Assembly: GCA_039961735.1 (NCBI GenBank)
Contig: JABRVX010000008.1
Coordinates: 47,208-111,207 of the forward strand
DNA length: 64,000 bases
Direction of reading: 5' to 3'
Origin: Fimbriimonadia bacterium
GTDB taxonomy: Bacteria > Armatimonadota > Fimbriimonadia > Fimbriimonadales > JABRVX01
Numbering within the stretch: position 1 is the first letter of the stretch; the number at the start of each line of letters is the position of its first letter. Positions 18,482 through 26,878 of the stretch are shown here, one piece after another. Both the position numbers and the translations under genes were made by a program. The notes under the pieces were generated by a model. That model had not been told where the DNA came from. It was given only the letters and a program-made list of their open reading frames with translations, and did no database searches.

Positions 18482-19555
18482 CTACGAGACACGGCGTCGG
18501 CGCTTGCGGTTCATCACGTACGCGATTACCTCGGCTACCGCCTCGAACAGCGACGACGGCACCGTGTCGCCCACTTCGCACAGCTTGTACAGGGATTGTG
18601 CGAGTGGCGGGTTCGGGATGATCGGTACGCCCCACTTCCGCGCCTCGTCGCGGATTCGCATAGCCATCAGGTCCAGGCCTTTCGCTACCACTTGGGGGGC
18701 CGACATACTAGCAGCCTCGTACTTCAGCGCCACGGCGTAATGCGTCGGGTTTGTCACGACAGCATCGGCAGTCTTGACCGCCTGCATCATGCGCTGTCTC
18801 GCCAGTTGCGCTCGCCGGCGCGCCAATGCCATTTTCAGTTCTGGGCCCTGCTCCATCTCCCGCAGCTCACGCTTCACCTCGTCCTTAGTCATCATCAGCT
18901 GCTTGTCCATCTGCTTTCGCTGGAACCAGTAGTCGAACACCGCCAGTATCAGCCACAACACGCCAACACGCAGCAGGACCGAGGACACGATACCTGCGAC
19001 CACACTCACTGCCACCATCGGCTCCAGCGATCCGATACCCTGCAACACGTCCATCTGTCCGCGGATGGTAGTGAAGGCGATGTAGCCTATTAGTCCTGTC
19101 TTCACTACCGCCTTGAGCCCTTCGACGCCGGCCCTCATGCTGAACATGCGCTTGAGTCCGTTGATGGGGTTCAGTCGGTCGAACTGCGGGTTGAGCGATT
19201 CGCCCGAAACTATGAACCCGACCTGCAATAGGTTGACAGTCACACCGAACGTAACACCTATCAGCATGAGGGGGGCGAGTGCTAAGAGTACTGGAGCGAT
19301 AGCAGGGAGAATGCGCGAGAGAATCTCACCCAACGTGACCGGTGACGGCTGGGCAGACGCGATGGATGCCCGTGCGCAATCGAGCAGCGCCTGAACGAGC
19401 GGCGAACCTAACAGTGGAAAGAGCAACACGAAGGCGAGGAACGTGACTGCCGAAGACAGCTCCGGGGAGCGTGCCACCATGCCGCGTCGGCGGGCTTCCC
19501 TACGACGCTTTGGTGTCGCTTCCTCGGTGCGTTCGCCGGCAGCCTGTTCTGGCAA
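18482..19555 (-). CDS. flhB: Flagellar export switch protein FlhB
   Basis: Protein of 357 residues, the usual FlhB length. The N-terminus ERTEEATPKRRREARRRG is the conserved export-gate leader, followed by four membrane segments. The self-cleavage site NPTH is at 269-272, within DAVVTNPTHYAVALKY, and the C-terminal autocleaved domain ends in a basic tail. FlhB recruits substrates to the flagellar type III export gate and switches specificity from hook to filament. It is the last gene of the operon and starts directly after the fliR stop with no gap. flhA, a common next gene, is not in the window; tRNA-Asn follows instead. Confidence 0.96.
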   Translation of the reverse strand: MPEQAAGERTEEATPKRRREARRRGMVARSPELSSAVTFLAFVLLFPLLGSPLVQALLDCARASIASAQPSPVTLGEILSRILPAIAPVLLALAPLMLIGVTFGVTVNLLQVGFIVSGESLNPQFDRLNPINGLKRMFSMRAGVEGLKAVVKTGLIGYIAFTTIRGQMDVLQGIGSLEPMVAVSVVAGIVSSVLLRVGVLWLILAVFDYWFQRKQMDKQLMMTKDEVKRELREMEQGPELKMALARRRAQLARQRMMQAVKTADAVVTNPTHYAVALKYEAASMSAPQVVAKGLDLMAMRIRDEARKWGVPIIPNPPLAQSLYKLCEVGDTVPSSLFEAVAEVIAYVMNRKRRRRVS

Positions 19556-20332
19556 CTATGGTCCTCCCGTCGGCAAAAGAAGCCGTGCGATGGCGTCCGA
19601 GCTGAGTTGCAGCGACTCGCGGACTCCCCACAGCAGGACCGGCATACCCACCATCACGCCGAGTAGCCCGAGTAGTATCTTCGCCGGGAAGCCTACGATC
19701 AGTACGTTGACCTGTGGGACGGCGCGAGAGACGGCAGCCAGTGACGCATCGGTGATGAATGCTACGGTTGCCGCCGGCGCAGCGATCTGCAAGGCAAGCA
19801 GGAAGAGACGATAGGTGGTATCCACCACCACTGCTTGCATCGTCTCGAGATGCGCCATGCCGACCGCAGGCGTATAGTAGTAACTCGCAGCCAGGGACTT
19901 GAACACTAGGTGGTGCCCGTTCACCACGAGGAACAGTGTCATCGCCATGTAGCCCTTGAGCTGGCCCAGAACCGACACAGGGAATCCGCCTGGTGGATTG
20001 AGCAAGCGCATGATTGCGAAGCCGATCTGCAGGTCTATGAACTGTCCTGCCGTCTGTGCAGCGAGCAGAACCACTTGGAGTAGTGACCCGATCATCAAGC
20101 CTATCGCAGCTTCCTTTGCCATCGCGCCGATGAAGCTCAGGAAGTCGTCCGGCATCGTCCCGATCCATGGGCGTAGTGTCGGGGCCAGTGCTATCGCTAC
20201 CATCAGTCCCAGGCCCACGCGAACGCGCGCCGGAATACCAAAGCCACCGAATACCGGAGTCGCGACTAACAGCGCACCGGTGCGTACGAATAGCAGCAGG
20301 AAGGCATATCCGAGTCGTTCGTCCAGGATCAT
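19556..20332 (-). CDS. fliR: Flagellar export gate protein FliR
   Basis: Protein of 258 residues with six predicted hydrophobic segments. Family features are LLFVRTGALLVATPVFGGFG near the N-terminus and PPGGFPVSVLGQ in the central loop. FliR caps the FliP5-FliQ4-FliR1 export channel in the inner membrane. It overlaps fliQ by 4 bases (ATGA type) and abuts flhB, as in many fliPQR-flhB clusters. The length is normal and there is no lesion. Confidence 0.95.
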   Translation of the reverse strand: MILDERLGYAFLLLFVRTGALLVATPVFGGFGIPARVRVGLGLMVAIALAPTLRPWIGTMPDDFLSFIGAMAKEAAIGLMIGSLLQVVLLAAQTAGQFIDLQIGFAIMRLLNPPGGFPVSVLGQLKGYMAMTLFLVVNGHHLVFKSLAASYYYTPAVGMAHLETMQAVVVDTTYRLFLLALQIAAPAATVAFITDASLAAVSRAVPQVNVLIVGFPAKILLGLLGVMVGMPVLLWGVRESLQLSSDAIARLLLPTGGP

Positions 20333-20598
20333 GGGGCGTTGATAGGGATGTTCGAGAAGGTCTGTACCGTGAAGGTAACGATCTTATTCAGCATCCACCC
20401 GCCGAAGATCGCGAGCACGATCACCACCGCGATGATCTTAGGCACGTAGCTCAGTGTCATCTCTTGGACCTGAGTTATGGCCTGTAACACGCTGATCGTC
20501 AGGCCTACCACTAGTCCCGCAGCTAGGATGGGCATGCTGAGCATCATGGCCACTAGCAGTGCGTTTCGGCCGATATCGAGTGCGGCGCCTTCCGTCAT
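20329..20598 (-). CDS. fliQ: Flagellar export gate protein FliQ
   Basis: Protein of 89 residues with two membrane helices joined by the conserved loop ISVLQAITQVQEMTLSYVPK. Size, motif and position between fliP and fliR identify FliQ, which forms the helical collar of the flagellar export gate. The spacer from fliP is only nine bases, so the genes are co-transcribed. Confidence 0.95.
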   Translation of the reverse strand: MTEGAALDIGRNALLVAMMLSMPILAAGLVVGLTISVLQAITQVQEMTLSYVPKIIAVVIVLAIFGGWMLNKIVTFTVQTFSNIPINAP

Positions 20599-20607
20599 AC
20601 CTGCCCC

Positions 20608-21348
20608 CTATCGGAACCCCGCGATGAGAGTCTGTATTAGCACGGTCCAGCCATCCGCCAGAAGAAACACCAATACTTTGGCAGGCAACGAGACAACCAC
20701 TGGAGGCATCATCATCATGCCCATGCTCATCAGGGTGCTCGCCACCACCAAGTCCACTACTAGAAACGGCACGTAGATGTAGAAGCCGATGATGAACGCA
20801 GTTTTCATCTCGCTAACGATGAAGGCAGGTATCAGTGTCAACAGCGAAAGGTCGCCGCTACCCTTTGGGGCAGGCTCTTTCCTGAGGTCCAGGAAGAGCT
20901 TCAGGTCTTTCGCATAGGTCTGGCGCAGCATGAACTCTTTCACCGGCACCTGCGCCCGGTGGATCGCTTGGTCGAACGTGATGCTCTTCTGCATATAAGG
21001 TTGGATGGCTTCGCGGTTCACTCGGTCGTACGTAGGTGACATAACGAAGAAGGTGAGGAACAGGCTGAGGCCTATGACTAGCTGGTTGGGTGGTATGTTC
21101 TGGGTTCCGAGCGCGCTGCGCAGGAAGCTGAGGACGATAACGATGCGCGAGAACGCAGTTGTCATGATCAAGATCGCCGGCGCCAGGGACAGCACGGTGA
21201 GCATCACGAGAAGTTTGACAGTCACCGCTACGTCTTCTGGCTGAGATGCTTTGTCCATCCCAATGCTCAGCTTGGGCATGGGTAGATCCTGGGCTGCAAC
21301 CACGCATGCCGCAGCGGCCAGCGCCAAGACCAGTATGAAGCGTGGCAT
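20608..21348 (-). CDS. fliP: Flagellar export gate protein FliP
   Basis: I place the start at ATG 21348 (MPRFILVLALAAAACVVA), which gives 246 residues and a cleavable signal peptide as is normal for FliP; a GTG at 21423 would add an unlikely basic leader. Conserved stretches are LMTVLSLAPAIL-like (here LVMLTVLSLAPAIL), FSRIVIVLSFLR, GTQNIPPNQ, the PAFIVSEMKTAF segment, and the C-terminal MGMMMMPPV with VLADGW-like (here LLADGW) helices. FliP forms the core ring of the export gate. It lies between fliO and fliQ. Confidence 0.95.
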   Translation of the reverse strand: MPRFILVLALAAAACVVAAQDLPMPKLSIGMDKASQPEDVAVTVKLLVMLTVLSLAPAILIMTTAFSRIVIVLSFLRSALGTQNIPPNQLVIGLSLFLTFFVMSPTYDRVNREAIQPYMQKSITFDQAIHRAQVPVKEFMLRQTYAKDLKLFLDLRKEPAPKGSGDLSLLTLIPAFIVSEMKTAFIIGFYIYVPFLVVDLVVASTLMSMGMMMMPPVVVSLPAKVLVFLLADGWTVLIQTLIAGFR

Positions 21349-21453
21349 CCCGCCACGTGCTCTTAGGACCCGTAGGCGCAATCGTCTCTCCTCACGGTCG
21401 TTCCATGACCGCTTGGTCTGCACCCCGCGTCCTTGGGGGCGGTCGCTCGTCGT

Positions 21454-21936
21454 CTACTCGGAGATCAGGCTTTCGAGGCGGGCCGCAGCCGTCGAGACCC
21501 TCTCCCGAATGTCCATGCCTTCCAGATGCTCCGCGAAAGGCCGCTGTTCGCCTTCATCCAACTCCGTCAGCAGTTCTACGCTGGACGGCGTGGCTCCAAT
21601 CAAGAACTTGCGCCCGCACGCCTCGATGACGTGGATGCCCGCGGGCCCAACGTGCTGAGTCTCGATCACACGCAACAAGTCTCCGTCCGACTTGGCACCG
21701 AGTCGCCTAGGCTTCAGCACCCTGGGCAGCGCCCAGCGCACACCTACCACGACTGCCGTGACCGCCAGTCCCATCTGAACCAGGCTCCACCAGCCGATGC
21801 CGTCCTGCGCCTTACTTGGTACCGAGTTCATCTCGGGCCGCGTCTGCGAGAGCACGTCTCCACCGGCGTTCGGCGCCGACTGCCCAGCGAGGGCGAGCGG
21901 CATGAGTGTCAGTACCAGCGCGACGGTTCGAATCAT
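21454..21936 (-). CDS. fliO: Flagellar biosynthesis protein FliO
   Basis: Protein of 160 residues: an N-terminal signal-like helix, a periplasmic linker, one membrane helix (WWSLVQMGLAVTAVVVGVRW), then a cytoplasmic FliO domain with LLRVIETQHVGP and KFLIGATPSSVELL. FliO helps assemble the FliP ring and is weakly conserved, so position between fliN and fliP is important evidence. It starts inside the fliN stop (4-base overlap at 21933-21936). The following spacer to fliP is about 105 bases. Confidence 0.85.
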   Translation of the reverse strand: MIRTVALVLTLMPLALAGQSAPNAGGDVLSQTRPEMNSVPSKAQDGIGWWSLVQMGLAVTAVVVGVRWALPRVLKPRRLGAKSDGDLLRVIETQHVGPAGIHVIEACGRKFLIGATPSSVELLTELDEGEQRPFAEHLEGMDIRERVSTAAARLESLISE

Positions 21937-22847
21937 TCTCGGTCACCCAGCCTCTTCAGCCGATCGATAGGGCTCAGTATCTCGGTAACACGAACGCCGA
22001 AGTTGTCCTCGATCACTACCACCTCGCCTCGAGCCACGGCGCGGCCATTTACTAACACGTCCACGGGTTCGCCTGCGGCGCGGTCCAGCTCTACGATGGA
22101 ACCGGTTGCCAGTTCCATCACTTCCTTCGCCAGCATTCGCACGCGCCCAAGCTCCACGGTGACATCGAGAGGCACGTCGAGGAGTATCTCGATGCTCGGG
22201 TCGAGCTGAGGAACGGGCTGCGGCGCGAGCGCCGAGCTTCCGGCAGTGGCATACACCGGCTCCCCGACTGGTGCCGACTGCTGGTGGACATCGCCTCCAA
22301 CCGGTGCGATGGCCTCCAGCGTCGTGTCATCCAACAGCCAGGTCAGGCTTCCTTGTGCCCCTTCGGTGCGCCAGGTAATGGCCGTCCGCACGATGTGGTC
22401 AGCGGCCTGAAGGTTGGGCGGGAACGCGAAGACCTGATACCGTACCGTGACGCCGCCGGCGACGAAAGGCTCGTTGCGTAGCTGGCTGATCCCCAGGCAC
22501 AGCCCCTGGACGATGGCCTCCAGGGTGGGCCGGATCTCCTGCACTACATCGTCCGACATCTCCTCCAAGCTCCTGTCGAGCAGGGCGGAGGTGAACTCCA
22601 GTGCCGAATCCGGCGGGAACAGCACCACCTGCGAGTTGTCCGGAGTGTCCGCAAACTGGAACTGCACCACGATCGCAGGGCCTTGGAGTTCGGTGAACAA
22701 CTCTGGGGGCGAGCTCGCTGTGATGAGCGGCGTCTCGAAGCTGATCGTGCCACCGGCCTGCGCGGAGACCGTAAGGGATACGGTCTGCCAGACCGGAGAC
22801 TGAAGTGCAGTGAACCGATCGAGGTAATCGCTCAGATTATATGCCAC
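21933..22847 (-). CDS. fliN: Flagellar motor switch protein FliN/FliY-type (CheC-like plus SpoA domain)
   Basis: Protein of 304 residues. The C-terminal SpoA domain (LLDVPLDVTVELGRVRMLAK, GSIVELDRAAGEPVDVLVNG, VVVIEDNFGVRVTEI) is the FliN signature. The N-terminal 200 residues look like a CheC-family domain with a duplicated helix (LDRSLEEMSDDVVQEIRPTL), the FliY arrangement, rather than the short FliN of enterobacteria. FliY-type proteins form the lower C-ring and may dephosphorylate CheY-P; whether the CheC catalytic residues remain is not clear to me. It follows fliM by ten bases. Confidence 0.9.
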   Translation of the reverse strand: MAYNLSDYLDRFTALQSPVWQTVSLTVSAQAGGTISFETPLITASSPPELFTELQGPAIVVQFQFADTPDNSQVVLFPPDSALEFTSALLDRSLEEMSDDVVQEIRPTLEAIVQGLCLGISQLRNEPFVAGGVTVRYQVFAFPPNLQAADHIVRTAITWRTEGAQGSLTWLLDDTTLEAIAPVGGDVHQQSAPVGEPVYATAGSSALAPQPVPQLDPSIEILLDVPLDVTVELGRVRMLAKEVMELATGSIVELDRAAGEPVDVLVNGRAVARGEVVVIEDNFGVRVTEILSPIDRLKRLGDRE

Positions 22848-22857
22848 AGTCCTCTTC

Positions 22858-23910
22858 CTACTCGGTTGCCCGTCCTGAGATGGTGAATAGCAGCTTCCGT
22901 CCCGAAGTCGCCGGCCTTCCGTAGAACTTCACGATGTTGCCGACCGTGAAATCCATGTCTTGATCGGTCTCGCGGTCCAGCTTCAGCACGTCGCCTGCGT
23001 TAAGCGCAATGAAGTCCCGCACGAGTATGCGCGCACTGCCTAGTCGAACCGCGCAGGGGACGCCGACTTTGCCGATGTGCGCTCCCCAGATGGCACGAGT
23101 GGTGCTATTGCCCCGCCGCTCACCTGCTGAGAACCATTTTTGGGCGTTCAGCTTTTGAGTGATCGGTTTTAGCACCAGGTAAGGGATACAGAGGCTCATC
23201 GCCCCTCTTTGGTTGCCTACCCGCACCTCAAAAAGAATGGTGATCACGATGTCATTGGGAGGTGCGACCTGCACGAACTGAGTGCTCGTTTCCATCCCCT
23301 CGACACCGGGGCTCAGCATCACTATGCTCTCCCATGACGATTTGAGAGCCTGGAAGAATCGCTCCAGCACCTGAGTTACCAGAGGCCGCTCAATGTCGGT
23401 CAGGGTCGAGCGGTCGAAGCTCTTGCCCGTGCCACCTAACATACGGTCGAGTATGGCGAACACCAGCGAGAACTCTATTTCCATCACCGCCTGGCCCGTC
23501 AGCGGAGGCAGGCTGATGATGGTGAATACGGAGCGATTGATGGATAACAGGTATTCCTCATAGGGGACCTGTTCCAGCGAGATCAGCTCCACTTGCACCG
23601 GGCTCCGAAGGTAGGCCGAGAGCGCCGAGCTGGCAAGGCGGGCAAAGGTCTCGTGGAGCATCTGGAGGGTCCTTAGCTGCTCTTTCGAGAACTTGTCGGG
23701 CCTCCGGAAGTCGTAGACCTCGTAGGCGATGGTCTTTCCGCCCTGATTCCCAAAGCCCGGGGCCGGGATACGGGAGGAGACTGGCGCATCCGCGGGAGCT
23801 GCAGGCGTGTCCGATGCCCCGGCGGTCTCACCGCCGGCCGCGTCTCCCTGCAGCTCCTTGAGCAGAACCTCGATCTCGGCCTGAGACAGAATCTCCGACA
23901 AGTCGCCCAA
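22858..23910 (-). CDS. fliM: Flagellar motor switch protein FliM
   Basis: Protein of 350 residues. The N-terminal ILSQAEIEVLLKEL is the CheY-P binding peptide region. The middle domain has YDFRRPDKFSKEQLRTLQ and HETFARLASSALSAYLR, with LMLGGTG-like (here DRMLGGTGK) further on. The C-terminal SpoA-like domain ends with GDVLKLDRETDQDMDFTVG. FliM links FliG and FliN in the C-ring and sets rotation direction. A 35-65 residue alanine/proline linker separates the peptide from the middle domain. It is the normal neighbour of fliL and fliN. Confidence 0.96.
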   Translation of the reverse strand: MGDLSEILSQAEIEVLLKELQGDAAGGETAGASDTPAAPADAPVSSRIPAPGFGNQGGKTIAYEVYDFRRPDKFSKEQLRTLQMLHETFARLASSALSAYLRSPVQVELISLEQVPYEEYLLSINRSVFTIISLPPLTGQAVMEIEFSLVFAILDRMLGGTGKSFDRSTLTDIERPLVTQVLERFFQALKSSWESIVMLSPGVEGMETSTQFVQVAPPNDIVITILFEVRVGNQRGAMSLCIPYLVLKPITQKLNAQKWFSAGERRGNSTTRAIWGAHIGKVGVPCAVRLGSARILVRDFIALNAGDVLKLDRETDQDMDFTVGNIVKFYGRPATSGRKLLFTISGRATE

Positions 23911-23944
23911 CCTCCCCGAGCGGCATCGGGCGCCTCGGCGGAGG

Positions 23945-24595
23945 TTAGGAGGTCGCGAACGCGGTGAAGTAGATGTTCATCACCGGTCCGGGGCCGGCGT
24001 GCTCCCCGCCGTCCCGTTTTCCTCCAGCCTCGCCAGACGCGGCATCGCCGCCGGGTGCTTCACCCCCGTCCGGGGGGTGTTTCCCGTGGGTATTATCGGC
24101 GTGTCCCTGGCCGGTCTTCTCGCCCAACAGGCGGTTCAGGCCATCTAGCAGCTCGCGCTTTAGCTTCAGTTTGCCTTCGGGCGTACCGATTTCCTCGGGC
24201 TGCTTTGCGGTCAGGATCATGATGATGGTGTCCCGAACGGCAGCCATATGCTCCTCGACCAGCTTCTCCGGTGCGCCTTCTACGATCCCGAGAGAGATCT
24301 GGCACTTGAAGAAGGTGCCTCCGTCGGCAAGGTTGACAAGGAACTCGTCCAGAGCCACGATCTTGCCCTCTTTGAGAGCCTCCGGCGCCTTCTCTTTGCC
24401 ACCCATCAGCTTCTTGGACGCGACGAAGCCTCCACCCGCGAGCACGAGGATCAACAGCCCGATCACTGCAATTTTGGGGATGCCCTTCTTCTTGCCAGCC
24501 TTGGCTTTGGATTCCTTCCCCTTCGACTTCGGATCGGGTCGAGCTTCCGACGCTCCGGATGCTTCCGTGGTTTCCTTGACTTCCTCGTCTGCCAT
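23945..24595 (-). CDS. fliL: Flagellar basal body protein FliL with a glycine/histidine-rich insert
   Basis: Protein of 216 residues: a charged cytoplasmic N-terminus (about 40 residues, Lys/Glu-rich), one membrane helix (IAVIGLLILVLAGGGFVA), then the FliL periplasmic domain (VALDEFLVNLADGGTFFKCQ, LTAKQPEEIGTPEGK, LKRELLDGLNRLL). The domain should then pass directly into the last strand (VMNIYFTAFATS). Here about 45 residues rich in Gly, His, Asp and Pro (about 160-203) are inserted before it. FliL surrounds the stator and modulates torque. Two ATG codons start the gene close together (24595 preferred). Confidence 0.92.
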   Translation of the reverse strand: MADEEVKETTEASGASEARPDPKSKGKESKAKAGKKKGIPKIAVIGLLILVLAGGGFVASKKLMGGKEKAPEALKEGKIVALDEFLVNLADGGTFFKCQISLGIVEGAPEKLVEEHMAAVRDTIIMILTAKQPEEIGTPEGKLKLKRELLDGLNRLLGEKTGQGHADNTHGKHPPDGGEAPGGDAASGEAGGKRDGGEHAGPGPVMNIYFTAFATS

Positions 24596-24678
24596 GTCCC
24601 ATGTCCTCCTCTGCCTGAATGTGCGACGTCGAACTTAGCGGGCGGGCCGCCTTGCGGCGGCCCGCCCGGCCGCGCGTC

Positions 24679-25971
24679 CTACCGCTTCATCGCCAGAAGC
24701 TCCTGCATCATTTCGTCCACCGTGGTGACCACCCGCGTGTTGGCCTGGAAGCCTCTCTGCGTGACGATCATTTCGGTGAACTCGTTACCGATGTCCACGT
24801 TCGACTGCTCCAAGAAGCCAGCGTGGAGTGTCCCGCGTCCGTTGGTGCCCGCGGTGCCCACTACGGCAAGCCCCGAGTTGTCCGTGTCTCTCAACAGGTT
24901 CTGTCCCGTCCGTTCCATACCGGCGGGGTTCGGGAAGATGGCCAGAGCCAACTGCCCCAACCGTCGCGTCAGGCCGTTCGTGAAGATCCCGGTGACGGCT
25001 CCCAGGTTGTCTATGCTGAAGCCTGCCAACGAGCCCGGAGGGAAACCATCTTGGTTGGTCGCCTGCACCTGCATCGCCGTAGCGAGCGAGGTTATGCTGC
25101 GGAGATTGAGCGAGACGTTCATGGGTGCTGCACCGTTCGTCGGCGTCAGGCTTAGGGTCTGAGCCAGCGGCACACCATTCGTTGGGTCGAGCACCATGGC
25201 ACCGTTCGAGTCGAAATACAGCCTGGAGTTGCCCGAAGAGCTGAAGTCCGAAACCAACGTGCCGTTCTCGTAGGCCGCCCACTCGAACGAAGCAACGGCC
25301 CCCGAGGGAGCGCTCCCGGCAGCGGGCGACTGCCTGTTGCTGAACACCAGGTCGATGACGTGTGACTGACCAAGCGAGTCGTAGATGCGCACCGACGCAG
25401 TCCAGGTGTCCGTGGCTTCCGCAGTTGCAGAAAGGTTGCCCGTATAGTCCACGGTCGTGGTCTGCCTAACCGCACTGACCTGTCCGATGGGGATGGTGAT
25501 GTGGCTCGATGGCGAGATGGGGGTCGTGGTGTCTACGACGCCCGCCGAGTTCGCGCTCCAACCGAGCACGCGCTCACCGGTTCCCCTATGAACGAGCGAG
25601 CCGGTTGCATCGAAGTCGAAGCTCCCGTCTCGGGTGTAGGAAACACGCTCCCCGTTGCTGAGCATGAAGAACCCTGCACCCTCGATCGCGATGTCCGTCG
25701 GGCGATTAGTCGCCTGCAGGCTGCCTTGGTCTTGCGTGCTCGCCGTGCCGGCCACGATCACCCCGAGGCCGAACTGAACGGGGTTTTTCCCTCCCAGGCT
25801 CGCGCTGGGTCTCAACGCGCCCCTCACGGTCTGGGATAGCATGTCCTGGAACGTCACCCTGGAGCTCTTGAACGACGTGGTGTTCACGTTCGCCAGGTTG
25901 TTCCCGATGACGTTCATGCGTGTCTGCTGAGCCTTGATACTGGCCACTCCGGCCAAGAGCGCTTGAAGCAC
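24679..25971 (-). CDS. flgE: Flagellar hook protein FlgE
   Basis: Protein of 430 residues. The N-terminal rod-like motif is QQTRMNVIGNNLANVNTTSF; the C-terminal helix is EFTEMIVTQRGFQANTRVVT. Internal signatures are QATNRPTDIAIEGAGFFML and YTRDGSFDFDATGSLV. The length fits a hook subunit rather than FlgG or FlgF (about 260), and the gene follows flgD and the TIGR02530-type gene, the standard order. It polymerises into the hook outside the cell after FliK/FlhB-controlled export. Confidence 0.93.
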   Translation of the reverse strand: MLQALLAGVASIKAQQTRMNVIGNNLANVNTTSFKSSRVTFQDMLSQTVRGALRPSASLGGKNPVQFGLGVIVAGTASTQDQGSLQATNRPTDIAIEGAGFFMLSNGERVSYTRDGSFDFDATGSLVHRGTGERVLGWSANSAGVVDTTTPISPSSHITIPIGQVSAVRQTTTVDYTGNLSATAEATDTWTASVRIYDSLGQSHVIDLVFSNRQSPAAGSAPSGAVASFEWAAYENGTLVSDFSSSGNSRLYFDSNGAMVLDPTNGVPLAQTLSLTPTNGAAPMNVSLNLRSITSLATAMQVQATNQDGFPPGSLAGFSIDNLGAVTGIFTNGLTRRLGQLALAIFPNPAGMERTGQNLLRDTDNSGLAVVGTAGTNGRGTLHAGFLEQSNVDIGNEFTEMIVTQRGFQANTRVVTTVDEMMQELLAMKR

Positions 25972-26076
25972 TGTTCGTTTCCTCCGCTTCAGCGCGCAAT
26001 CGTCTAAAGGCTTGCGTGGTTATGGAGACCCCCGCAGGGACGTTGTCGGCCCTAACGGTCCAGCCTCTCGTACCCG

Positions 26077-26436
26077 CTACACGATTACTGCGCTGTCTAT
26101 GTTAGTGAACACGTTTTCTTTCAGGTTGTCCTTGTCCACGGCGGTGATTACGGTGCGGTTGCGCACGCTCACCACCAGCGCCACGTCGTCCACGAGTATC
26201 AGCGACTCCCTGGCCCCTTTGGCCGCAGCCCGATCCACTCCATCCGTCACGCGGGCCCAGTCACCTTCGGTGAGGTCTATCCCCCGACCGCGAAGACGGG
26301 TCTGTGCGTGCCCCGACAACCGAAGCTGTTGGCGCAAGACCTCCTGGAAGTCCGCTCCACGGGCCTGCGTGCGACCACTCGTGCTCGGCGTTCCGGTCGG
26401 TTGTAGCGGGCCGATTACCTTCTCGATCTCAGGCAT
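26077..26436 (-). CDS. TIGR02530-type flagellar operon protein
   Basis: Protein of 119 residues. The second half, HAQTRLRGRGIDLTEGDW, VDRAAAKGARESLILVDDVA, then TVITAVDKDNLKENVFTNID, matches the short flagellar-operon family TIGR02530, almost always found between flgD and flgE. Its exact role is not established; linkage to hook assembly is the usual inference. There is no signal peptide or membrane helix. The gap to flgE is 105 bases. Confidence 0.85.
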   Translation of the reverse strand: MPEIEKVIGPLQPTGTPSTSGRTQARGADFQEVLRQQLRLSGHAQTRLRGRGIDLTEGDWARVTDGVDRAAAKGARESLILVDDVALVVSVRNRTVITAVDKDNLKENVFTNIDSAVIV

Positions 26437-26475
26437 GTCGTTGCTTCCTCGTATGCTTGATCGGTCACTCGGTCC

Positions 26476-26862
26476 TCACTTCGGAGGGCCGTAGTCCTGG
26501 ATCACTCTGTCGGGCGAGACGAGCAGGCCATCCACATCCAGCATCACTCCGCTGCCGGAGAACACAATCTTGGACACTACTCCCGACCGCTGCTCACCGT
26601 AACTGTCGTAGAAGTCAATCTGGTGCCCCAGCATTCCCTGCGCTCGCGTCAAGGCCATCGTATGCCGAAGCTCGTTGATGCCCTGCACGCTGGTGAGCGT
26701 CGCGAGCTGCTGGAACAGCTCCTTGTCGCTGACCGGCTCGAACGGGTTCTGCCCGCTGAGCTGGGTCACGAGGATCTGCAGGAATGCCTCCTGGTCCAGT
26801 TCCTTCTTCTGCCCGCCTAGGGAGCCGACTCCCGTGGCGGTACTCACGCCATTGATGGTCAT
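26476..26862 (-). CDS. flgD: Flagellar hook assembly (capping) protein FlgD, short form
   Basis: Protein of 128 residues. The conserved N-terminal core is LDQEAFLQILVTQLSGQNPF followed by PVSDKELFQQLATLTSVQ, the FlgD cap motif. After ALTRAQGMLGHQIDFYD there is only a small beta domain (SGVVSKIVFSGSGVMLDVDG). Classical FlgD is about 220 residues with FlgD-Ig and TUDOR parts; the short version here is common in Gram-positive-like operons. It caps the growing hook. It lies just after fliK. Confidence 0.93.
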   Translation of the reverse strand: MTINGVSTATGVGSLGGQKKELDQEAFLQILVTQLSGQNPFEPVSDKELFQQLATLTSVQGINELRHTMALTRAQGMLGHQIDFYDSYGEQRSGVVSKIVFSGSGVMLDVDGLLVSPDRVIQDYGPPK

Positions 26863-26878
26863 CGTGCGTCGTCCTCTC

